A stretch of DNA of 64,000 nucleotides, taken from positions 9,529,356 through 9,593,355 of the forward strand of contig NC_064040.1 in assembly GCF_932526225.1 (NCBI RefSeq), written 5' to 3'. Origin of the DNA: Nematostella vectensis (lineage: Eukaryota > Cnidaria > Anthozoa > Actiniaria > Edwardsiidae). This document shows positions 55,173 through 64,000 of this stretch, in pieces; positions within the stretch are counted from its first letter, which is position 1; the number at the start of each line of letters is the position of its first letter. The translations under genes and the position numbers were made by a program. The notes beneath the pieces were generated by a model. The model had not been told where the DNA came from and did no database searches. It saw nothing but the letters and a program-made list of their open reading frames with translations.

Positions 55173-56889
55173 GGTTGCCGAACTAGCTCCGTTCCCTATA
55201 GGTCACGTGACGGACAATGGACGCTTTTACTCCACCCCCGGCGGGGAGTCCATCTACAGGTAACCCAACAGAGGTCACAAAATAAAAGCGAGGCAGGACA
55301 ACTTGACAAGGCTCACGAACTTTTAAAAGCATTCTGTTTATTGTGACAGATTTTGGGACATAAACTAAGGTCTGCTAGTCTCCTCCGCAGTGCCCAGCGG
55401 TCGGAGTCACGAAGCCCTCCCGCGCTATTTAGTATGTGAGTGATTCGAAAAAGACATTTAGTATGGATTTGGGCCTTGTTTTCTTCTACGCCAGTCGTCC
55501 TGACCTTTGTCACGATAAGCCCATAAAAGAGTAAAAAAGTTTTATGTTTCAGTTCAATTGTATTATAATGGCCCGTTCTTTAGAAATTGAAGTATGAAGT
55601 ATATTCTAAAATTGCTAAAAAGTCACCTTGAAGAATAATGCTTTTTAATTTTCTCACATTCCCAAACATAGACTATTAATACCAAAGGCTATCGGGGAAA
55701 CCCCTTTTTTAAATAATTTCCTACCTCATCAGCTCATATGCTCATGCCGAATGGCGAAGCTAAATCAAACATACCCTTCACTTTTCGGAAGTTAATGTCA
55801 ACTTTTGGTATCGAAAGCCATCAAATAGTTTTAAATTTTAACAACATAACACAATATCAGATACTTCCTGTTGTTTTGTTGTATCCAAATATAATTCTAG
55901 GGACTTTTTCGGGTCAGCTCTTACAAGCTGCAATTTGATTGGGCAAATGAACAATATCCGCACCTCGACACAAAGAACGAGAAGAATAGAGACAAAAGAA
56001 CTCCTTTGTAGAACAAAGATAATAGGAGACAAAGCAGCTGCGTACTTACTCACTTTTTCCTAAGCTTTTAATGCTTGACTTCCCTCATCGTTTTAGTTGT
56101 TTTCTGGTTTCGAATACCCAAGGAACATTTGAAACTACCTTCACAAGCGTCTACAAGGTGAGCATTTAAGCAACATAACAATTATTTTTTTTCACTAAAC
56201 ATTGAATGGAGCTAGCTTTGCTTTGATAAAACTTAACTGAGTCGGCTGTATTTTGCGACGTGGTTTTGGGTTATTCTATTATCACCTTCTGCAAAAACAC
56301 TTTTGTCTTAGTTGCTTATTATTTGCCTTTATTTCATACCCCATCTTTGTGATTTGGGACTCAAGAATTATGGTTAATCTGTTAAATGTCACAGAAAGCG
56401 GAAATACAGTATATTAGTTTACGAATAAAAAATATCAGCATAATATTCGAATAAGTATAGACCTTTTTTTTCTTTTTGCCAAAGCGGAAGCGGATATAAT
56501 ATCGAGAATATCCAGATTTTTTGGCTTTGCAAGGTGTAAACTAAAAAGAAAAAACATTACTACTTCCCATATGGTATGCCGTCTATAGACGGTACGAAAC
56601 TGATGCGCAGCTGCTTCAATGGGGGTGGGGGGGGGGATAATCAGATAATTCGGATAACAAAGGGTAGGGGTGACCGCCACCTAAAACCGGTGACCTAAAA
56701 TACCAAGCCGTAAAAAATTTATTACTTTCTCGGATAGAAAACAATAGAAAAAGCGGCGTGGAATCATCATTGCTCGGGAAATACCTCTTAGTAATTTCAT
56801 TCCGATACATTCTCGGACGTCGACTGGTTGAGAGGTCAGCATTATTTATTTTTCCGAAGCACTCAATATCGTCCCTCCCCTTTCAGTCA
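55173..56889. other. Divergent intergenic region between SNX and the LRR gene
   Basis: The SNX start codon (55172, minus) and the LRR start codon (56890, plus) face away from each other across about 1.7 kb. GC-rich sequence next to SNX (CCACCCCCGGCGGGGAGTCC) is probably its promoter. A run of G at about 56625 and a possible 5' UTR acceptor (CCCCTTTCAG at 56877–56886) precede the LRR ATG. I see no other gene. Confidence 0.55.
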
Positions 56890-59800
56890 ATGGAGCCCTG
56901 GAAACTATTTGGTATATTACTTTGTTGCGACGTCATGGTTGCTATGGCAGCAACAGGAGCCCACGCTCCTTGTCCGCGGCCAGCGGTGGGTACCTGCACC
57001 TGTGTGCAGACTGGTTCCTACACGAATGTCAAGTGTCTGGGTCTGGACGAGTTTCCACTCGATGTGCCAATCAATACAACAAGTCTGTAAGTACCGGATA
57101 CATGAATATGAGTCGAATGTTTACCGTGCACACGCCAGGAACGCCAAGTATATGTAACGGCCGGGTTTCACTGGTTCGATAGAATGGCTCGAGAAAGGTT
57201 AGGGAGAACTAAATTTAATGCCATGGCACAACTTGACACACGAGCAGAAACTTTGAAAATATGCATGGATATATGGATATGATGTATGAGCATATGAGCA
57301 TATGGTCTGGATGGGGGGTCTGCATGTCGGTAGTCAGTTAAAATTTCCATAAGTTGTCGGTAGTCGGTACGAATTATCTGTCTTTGTCGATAGTCGGTAA
57401 ATCTAAGTTAGTGTTCGCATTTGTACCAGATTTTATGTATAAACAAGATAAATCATTTTTTAGAATTGATTAGTAATTATTAATTTATTGATAATAAATT
57501 AGTTATGAATTAATAATTGACAGGGAAGTTGATGCAACAGGAAATACATACTGTATATTCTGAAATGGCTGAATTTAAGTAGATTGACCGATTGGCAACT
57601 AGTCACTAGTTTTTTTTTCATGTTTTGTCGGTATTCGGTTATTTTTTAAGCCATTTGTCGCTAGTCGGTTAACCCCATCCAGACCCTGCACAGTGGTCCC
57701 ACTTGTAGAAAAATACAACATTTCCAGCAAGTTACACCATAAGACAAACTACAAACCCAGCCAACTGACTTTACCTAATGCTACACCACACTATAAAAAC
57801 GTAATGCATTGGAACCTGAAATAGGCTAAGAAAGCCTCTCCGTATTACAAAATATCACTGAGGAAAATGCGCACTCCCTGACAAACTAAAGGCACATCAA
57901 AAGCTATCTTTTTCCATTGTTATACATATATTCCTTCTGTTCCGATCATACATCAAGTAGGTAGCTTGCCTAGCGGCTCTAGGCGGTGAGGGGGGAGGGG
58001 GGGAGGCAATCGACTCCTATCTAAATAGGGTAAAGGGAAGTAGTAAGGGAAATAATAATTGTATCAATATTATACTATGCATTGTGTCTCAGGACGATTA
58101 ACAATGGAGCTATACGATTTGTTCCTCGAGATTATCTACAGCAGTTTAAATATCTACAAACTTTGTAAGTACTCAAAGTACGTGCTCTTATTTTAAGAGT
58201 TCACAAATCTTGTAAAATATATATAGCTATCCCGGGGGGGGGGGGGGGGGCACCGATAAAAACAGCCGGGGTTGATCGTCGGCAAAATCGAATTTAACCC
58301 TAAGGAATAGCACTTAAGGTGTGGTCAACAGAAATTCTTACCCCAAGATAGCAAATAGGGTGTGGTCGAAGGAAATTTTAAACTAAGATAACAGAATTGG
58401 AAAAAAGGTTAAACACCCCCTTAGGAATAGCTGTTGCTCATATTTTAAACCTAATTGCAGAATCGGAAAAATCCTTCAATACTCCCGCATGCTAATATAT
58501 AGCAGTTGGACAAAATTTTATACCCTAAAGGGGGGCGATCACCACCCCCGTCTAATTTTCTGGAGAGTCCCCCAGGGATTGATATTGAGCCAAGCCTAAA
58601 AAAAAAATATAGCAACTAGATACGACACCTCAAAAAAAACACAAAAAAACATACAAAATAGAGATCATGCGGGGCACTTTGGACAAATCAACAGTGATCA
58701 AAAATTTTGTGATACACATGGGTACATATGGAATAGCCCGTGTTTTAGGTTACTGCGGCTGCGCGTATGACAAAGCGCGCCTCTGATTCAGTAGCGGGTC
58801 TAGTGGGAGGGTTTAGGGGGTTTAACCCACCTCCTCCCTTTAGGCTGCAAGAAAGCCATATGTAACAAAAAAAATAATCCTCCCCCCCCCCCCCTTTGTC
58901 ACTGAGCCAAATCCCCCTTTAGCGAAAAGCTAGATCCGCCCCTGTGATTTGTTTCCTTTAATCACATGACACCTCCGTTCTTATGGGTGGCAAGTCGAAA
59001 GCAAAACCTGAATTGTCAACTTCAGGGTGATCTTCAGGGTGATATCTCAATATGGTGTCTAAATTACCCAGAGGACCACCGGGACGGCATTGCACCCCTG
59101 ACAACACCTCGTGTTTAAAAAGACCTTTCTGTCTTTTCTTTTCTTTTAAGAGAAAATCTTTAAATTGAAAATCTATGAGGGACTCCAGCTCGCAGCCCCT
59201 CCCCCCCCCCCCCACACACACACACAAGCACAACCCCCAAACCACTTATGATTTTTGCACAGTTTCTCAGCCAAGACCTTTGTTACCGTTCAGATTGCCT
59301 GGAGAAAGGAGGTTACTGGGGGCCGGTTGCTACACTCATTTGAATGTGTTTTGCTATTTCAGAGACCTTCAAAACAACAAGATTTCAAATGGGTTTAGGC
59401 TCCCTGACAATATGTGGAATATGTGAGTAATGCTTTTTGATAATTAGTCTACTTGTTCTGATTTTTGTTTAAGAAAACCACACTGAAATGTTTGTTATTT
59501 CGAAAACCCTTCCCCTTCAAGATTTACAGTATTTTATTCGGGGAGGGAGGGGAGGGAGAGGCATGGGGACCGCTCGACCTCAACATCTCTCAGTTTGTTA
59601 AAAAAATTCTGGAAAATGAAGGGATTGGAGTCCCAAAGAGAGCAATGATTTTAATTAAATAATAAAAAAAAAAAACAGGAAATACAGGTTTGTGATAATA
59701 GGGGACAATTATTCCTGACTCAATAAACATTCCTCCCGCTCCTACTTAGAAATATCGCAGCTCGCACCTTGGATACGGACCTGCATCTAGCCTGTTTGAT

Positions 59801-62800
59801 CACGGGGAACTCGATCTATTAACTTGTTCCTGGATTTGATGTCACACAGGCTGCTAGCGGTGTAGAGATGGGAGGGGGAAGGGCGGCGGGACAGATAAGG
59901 TGGGGCTCGCCCTCTGTATCTCGCGCAATCCCGATTCTAACATGGCGGTCAAGTATGGATCGAATTCTATGCGAAAAAAACATCTTCTACCTCTAGAATA
60001 CATTTATTTAATTTATTTAGTCGTTCTCTTTTCAACAGAAATCTAGCAAGCAATCAGTTGAAATCGTTGGACCTGTGGGGAATGATGGACAATCTACATC
60101 GCTTGAAGGCTTTGTATGTATTAGACGAACTCCCACCCCCCCTTTATTTTTCTGTAAAAGAAAGCTTTGTGGGTATTATTTGGTGGTTCTGGTAGAATAG
60201 AGAGGTTATTTAATGGTTATTTATTTTCTATTTGACTTACTATGTGCAATCGCGCCTTAGATGCCTAGTGGCGGATCTAGGGATTAGAAAGGGGGGGGCT
60301 TTTTTGACAGGCCAGGGGCGTACGCGGGGTTTTAACAAGTTCCAGTCAAAGCATTCAGAAGCTGAATGAGGGCGTTGCGCCTCATCCCGCATCCCCGTGA
60401 AGATTTCATAGCTCCCGCCTTTGGGTTTGAAATTGGCGTCAATGCGTCAGACATTTAAGAATATTACACGATCCTCTGTCATCTTCGATCCAAAATATGA
60501 CTATGACTGCAAGTATAAATTGATCAGTGTGTTCCACCTTGTTTCCCACGGACTCGTATTCGTAACGTCCCTATATGTCAGGCGCTCAGTTGCTTGTTAT
60601 GAACGTCTGTATAGGTCATGTGTACTTTTGTCACCCACCCTCCCCTCCCTGCAAAGTATAAATTGATCAGTGTGTTCCCCCTTGTCTCCCACGGACTCGT
60701 ATTCGTAACGTCCCTATATGTCAGGCGCTCAGGCTCAGTGGCTTGCTATGAGCGTCCGTATAGGTCATTTGTACTTTTGTCACCTACCCTCCCCTCACCT
60801 CCCGCAAAGACTAAATTAGTCACTGTGTTCCCCCTTGTTTCCCACGGACTCGTATTCGTAACGTCCCTATATGTCAGGCGCTCAGTTGGTTGTTATGAGT
60901 GCCGTATAGGTCATGTGTATTTTTTGTCACCCACCCTCCCCTCCCCTCCCACAAAGACTAAATTGGTCACTGTGTTCCCCCTTGTTTCCCACGGACTCGT
61001 ATTCGTAACGTCCCTATATGCCAGGCGCTCCGTTGCTTGTTATGAACGTCCGTATAGGTCATTTGTACTTTTGTCACCCACCCTCCCCTCCCTGCAAAGT
61101 ATAAATTGATCAGTGTGTTCCCCCTTGTCTCCCACGGACTCGTATTCGTAACGTCCCTATATGTCAGGCGCTCTGTTGCTTGTTATAAGCATCCGTATAG
61201 GTCATTTGTACTTTTGTCACCCACCCTCCCCTCCCACAAAGACTAAATTGGTCACTGTGTTCCCCCATGTTTCGAATGGACTCGTATTCGTAACGTCCCT
61301 ATATGTCAGGCTCTCAGTGGCTTGTTATGAGGGTCCGTATAGGTCATGTGTACTTTTGTCACCCACCCACCCCTCCCTACAAAGTATAAATTGATCAGTA
61401 TGGTTCCCCCTTGTCTCCCACGGACTCGTATTCGTAACGTCCCTATAATTCAGGCGCTCTGTTGCTTGTTATAAGCATCCGTATAGGTCATTTGTACTTT
61501 TGTCACCCACCCTCCCCTCCCACAAAGACTAAATTGGTCACTGTGTTCCCCCATGTTTCAAACGGACTCGTATTCGTAACGTCCCTATATGTCAGGCGCT
61601 CAGTGGCTTGTTATGAGGGTCCGTATAGGTCATGTGTACTTTTGTCACCCACCCACCCCTCCCTACAAAGTATGAATTGATCAGTATGGTTTCCCCTTGT
61701 CTCTCACGGACTCGTATTCGTAACGTCCCTATATGTCAGGCGCTCAGTAGCTTGTTATGAGCGTCCGTATAGGTAATTGTGACGAACGTCCCTATATGTC
61801 AGGCGTCCCTATATGTAACGTCCCTATATGTCAGGTAGAGCTACGGACCCCGGTCGATTTTTCAGGAATATATATTTCATGTTACAAAATCTTCTACAAA
61901 ATTTCGAGAACACATTTATTTTCCCTGTTTGTGAAAATCACGTTACTTATTGAAGTTTTAAATTAGTAGAGAACCAAAAGCATAACAGCTCATCCTACTA
62001 CGGACTTTACCGGAAGAACAATTAGAAAAGAAAATCAACGCCATCCGCCATGGTTGCGCCTTCAATAAAACGCCTAAAGACCTCTCCATTCGGTCGATCG
62101 ACACTATTATCGTGCAACCCAGCAAATTTTGCAAAAATCATCCAGTTTGCCATTTTTATTTTCGGGTGCAGGTGCATCAATCACAACACAATTTTAAAGG
62201 AATTCTGCCGGCGAGCTGTCAAAAAAAACTTGAAAAGCTCATGGTAAGAACTCAACATATTGTGTGCTATATTGCAGGCGTGGCAAACGACTATATTTTA
62301 GTGAATGAAGGTAGCATCCTTGATAATCGGCGTCTGGTGCTGACTTAGCTCTTCCCACATAACCTCCTTCGAGCTCATTTAAGAACTCATACGCCCGCGG
62401 CGGTTGGGTTAAAATCTCATTTTTTGCCAAGGATTCTTGTATCGCTGTTGCTAAAGCTTTGCCAGTGGGGCATGTTGATAAGTTCCTCGAAGCTTCAGTT
62501 TGCTTATCCACTCCACTATATGTGATAGCATGAATTTTCCGGTTGCGCTCCGTCTAGCAAGTGGTAGGGGGAGGGCTCTCCATAAAAGTATTTAGTTCAA
62601 CCAACTGCTATAAACACTTACGCTTTTGCTTTCCATTAGGGGGTCTCACCGGTCTCACAGTGATTTTAGAGCTTAGGATTAGAAATTGCTTCGACCACAC
62701 CCAATGTGCTTGTATCTTTTAGGGGTTAAAAAATGTTGTTGAAAAGTGCTATTCTGTTCCGCCAGTCAGAACATTCTGATTCAAAATGCATGCCTTGTTT

Positions 62801-64000
62801 CGCCTAGTGTAGTGGCCTGGCTTTCTGTCACGGACATCGTCTGGTTTTCGTCCAGTGAATAGCATCGCGATACATCCAATTCGGCTATAACAATTTGCAA
62901 CGGTTTATCGTTTTATGTTTGAATTTTTTTTTCGCCCAAAAGGGGGGCGACATTTCACCCCCGTCACCAACCCTGGTGGTGAATTTTTACTATTCATGAA
63001 TTTTATATAACTTACTTTGAACTATTTTTGAATGGCAGATATCTTGATTACAACCCTCTCAAGACCATCAAACCGTTAACATTCGCAAATCTTTCGTCTC
63101 TTATGAATCTGTAAGTACCATTAGATGCTTGCTTCCTTTAGCCTTTTTTCCGTTAGCCTTTTTAATATCTTTCGAAGTTTTCGGCGCACATACACCTAGC
63201 TATAAGGCGGAGAATCACATCCAATTTTCTTCTTTTGTTACTAGCCTGAACGAATAAAAGCGTCTTTAGGGAGGACAAAATGGTGAAGCGTATTTTTTGA
63301 AGTTTAAAAAATACTACAATATTACAAAAATGGGAGAGATACAATTTATGTACACAAGACCAGGATTTCAGCTATGGGAAGGGCCACCAGGTGTTACTCT
63401 GGGTCAAAACACATGGAGAAAAACCATATCTATATCATGGATATTATCTCTTTTACTGTCGAATCCGTTGTATCAACACCGTCAGGACGTCGCATTTTCA
63501 AAACATCGATTTGTTTTTGTCTTTTGTGATTTTCTGTTCCGCCAGTGAAATTATTCTTAGCCAATCAGACTCTTGCCATCTCTCGCCTAGTGCAGTTGCC
63601 TGGCTTTCTGTCGTGACACTTGGTTTTCGTCCAGAGGGAAGCCAGGGAAGTGCACAAAGCGACACCCTGATTGGCTTAGAATGGTTTTACTGACGGAACA
63701 GAAAACCAAAACAAACCGTTTTTTGAAAACGCGGGTCGCGATACAACGGATTCGACAGTAATGTTTAGTAGATTACTGGTACAAGTAATCTTTGAGATTT
63801 CGCGTCGTTTGTTACACTCTCTGACTTACCTTTTCAGATTTGTTTTAGTTAAACCGTCCCCTTTTAAAGTTTCCGTGGCCAGACCTTCACTTTAGTAAAT
63901 CAGATATTCCATGGTACTGACTTTGGATATATTTATGAAAACTCCTATTTATTTCAGCCATATTTTGGGATGTAAACTTGAAGATATCCGAGAAGGAACC
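56890..64000 (+). CDS. Leucine-rich-repeat secreted or membrane protein, 5' part (runs off window)
   Basis: Six exons are visible: 56890–57086, 58093–58164, 59363–59422, 60039–60113, 63039–63110 and 63958 to the window end; junctions close in phase 2. Exon 1 encodes a signal peptide (MEPWKLFGILLCCDVMVAMA) and a Cys-rich LRR N-cap (CPRPAVGTCTCVQTG, VKCLGLDEFPLDVP). Each later exon encodes one LRR (IRFVPRDYLQQFKYLQTL; LDLQNNKIS; NLASNQLKSLDL; YLDYNPLKTIKPLTFANLSS; LGCKLEDIREGT). The 72-nt exons, one repeat each, in constant phase, are typical of LGR/relaxin-receptor ectodomains and of Slit/LRRTM-like proteins. The C-terminal part that would tell these apart is outside the window. The start was chosen at 56890 because it gives the signal peptide; upstream in-frame codons do not. 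Confidence 0.88.
57304..57685. mobile_element. MITE with GGTCTGGATGGGG termini and TGTCGGTAGTCGGT words
   Basis: The ends GGTCTGGATGGGG and CCCCATCCAGACC are perfect 13-bp inverted repeats. Inside each end, direct words GTCGGTAGTCGGT, GTCGATAGTCGGTAA and GTCGCTAGTCGGTTA repeat. It lies in intron 1 of the LRR gene. No target duplication is clear. Confidence 0.65.
58200..58790 (+). other. LRR gene intron 2, low-information part
   Basis: It contains a run of about 18 G near 58240 and weak repeats (AAGGAATAGCACTTAAGG, TTAGGAATAGC). No gene is supported. Confidence 0.45.
58794..58939. mobile_element. Second copy of the GCGGATCTAG MITE (LRR gene intron 2)
   Basis: It has the same ends and interior order as 11186–11318: GCGGGTCTAG, GGTTTAGGGGGTTTAACCC, GCAAGAAAGCCATATGTAAC, a C tract, TTTGTCACTGAG and CTAGATCCGC. 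A lone end of the same family (GGCGGATCTAGGG) lies at about 60273. Confidence 0.7.
60312..60511. mobile_element. Truncated second copy of the CCAGRGGCGTACGCAG MITE
   Basis: It starts CCAGGGGCGTACGCGG and continues with GAAGATTTCATAGCTCCCGC and GAAATTGGCGTCAATGCGTC, which are the reverse complement of the interior of 46000–46399. Similarity stops near 60511, exactly where the next tandem array starts, so its far end is missing. Confidence 0.7.
60512..61850. repeat. About 145-bp minisatellite in LRR gene intron 4, nine copies
   Basis: Each unit has AAATTGGTCACTGTGTTCCC, TCCCACGGACTCGTATTCGT, AACGTCCCTATATGTCAGGC, GCTTGTTATGAGCGTCCGTA, TAGGTCATGTGTACTTTTGT and CACCCACCCTCCCCTCCC. Two subtypes alternate (TATAAATTGATCAGTGTG and GACTAAATTGGTCACTGTG), suggesting a two-unit higher order. 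The last copies degenerate into short CCTATATGTCAGG pieces at 61790–61840. Confidence 0.92.
62239..62511 (-). other. Uncharacterised open frame, possible exon or gene fragment
   Basis: The minus-strand frame reads DKQTEASRNLSTCPTGKALA, then QESLAKNEILTQPPRAYEFL and NELEGGYVGRAKSAPDADY. The composition looks like real protein rather than repeat translation. A possible acceptor (TATCACATATAG) stands just upstream. I do not recognise a family. It lies antisense inside intron 4 of the LRR gene, so it may be a retrocopy fragment or an exon of a nested gene, or chance. Confidence 0.25.
62757..62905. mobile_element. Decayed relative of the CTGTCGAATCC MITE
   Basis: Words in the order CTGTTCCGCCAGT, TTCGCCTAGTGTAGTGGCCT, GGCTTTCTGTC, GGTTTTCGTCCAG and GCGATACATCCAATTCGGC match the interior and right end of 63456–63758 with many differences. 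The left end is missing. Confidence 0.5.
63456..63758. mobile_element. 303-bp MITE with perfect 19-bp inverted ends and TA target duplication
   Basis: The ends CTGTCGAATCCGTTGTATC and GATACAACGGATTCGACAG are exact inverted repeats. TA flanks both sides (63454–63455 and 63759–63760), as in Tc1/mariner elements. Inner parts also pair (TTCTGTTCCGCCAGT against ACTGACGGAACAGAA; TAGCCAATCAG against CTGATTGGCTTA). It lies in intron 5 of the LRR gene and encodes nothing. Confidence 0.85.

Noticed and set aside
56758-56889. Upstream in-frame ATG for the LRR gene adding 44 residues
   Set aside because: It would bury the signal peptide, and a likely splice acceptor (CCCTTTCAG) lies just before the ATG at 56890.
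60421-61680. Open frames with a repeated HGLVFVTSLYVRRS-like peptide
   Set aside because: They come from the 145-bp minisatellite in an LRR gene intron and shift frame between copies.
1-64000. tRNA, rRNA or snRNA genes
   Set aside because: I looked for tRNA-like cloverleaf words and found none that I could support by eye; a covariance-model scan would be decisive.

Overview
This is a stretch of animal nuclear DNA: about five genes with many short GT–AG introns, several kinds of DNA transposon and a very high load of minisatellites. No bacterial layout, operon or CRISPR is present. The best guess for the organism is an amphioxus (Branchiostoma). The main reason is that four minisatellites start inside an exon and repeat the exon/5' splice-site junction, a habit I recall being described for amphioxus 'mirage' minisatellites. 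A cnidarian such as Nematostella is the main alternative. The species call is inference.

Layout. 1–12701 (minus): ARL2, a small GTPase, entering the window inside its last exon. Its intron 4 carries a 9,314-bp EnSpm/CACTA DNA transposon (505–9818) with perfect 26-bp terminal inverted repeats and a 3-bp CCC target duplication. Inside it are long subterminal tandem arrays, a two-exon Tnp2-type transposase (minus, broken by one TGA) and a divergent multi-exon accessory gene (plus). 13076–42028 (plus): a complete 36-exon symplekin gene (1,190 codons in a phase-consistent model) sharing a 374-bp divergent promoter with ARL2. Its introns hold a 4.9-kb foldback element with about 1.64-kb arms (18753–23659), a TTAA hairpin MITE, and arrays at 29.3, 31.5, 34.8, 36.2, 37.7 and 38.5 kb. 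43666–44520 (plus): an intronless gene of 284 codons with a Ser-rich head and a body that looks like the bacterial DUF1444 (YtpQ) family. 47364–55172 (minus): a complete 13-exon SNX5/6-type sorting nexin (402 aa). 56890–64000+ (plus): the 5' part of a secreted or membrane leucine-rich-repeat protein with classic 72-nt repeat exons, running off the window.

The host genes do not form one pathway. ARL2 acts in tubulin and mitochondrial biology, symplekin in mRNA 3'-end processing, SNX5/6 in endosomal retrograde sorting, and the LRR protein probably at the cell surface. The most notable structure is shared: three symplekin exons and one SNX exon have their 3' ends plus splice donor amplified 6 to about 30 times, so each real donor sits next to a field of copies. 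In two of these arrays the next one or two donors would keep the reading frame.
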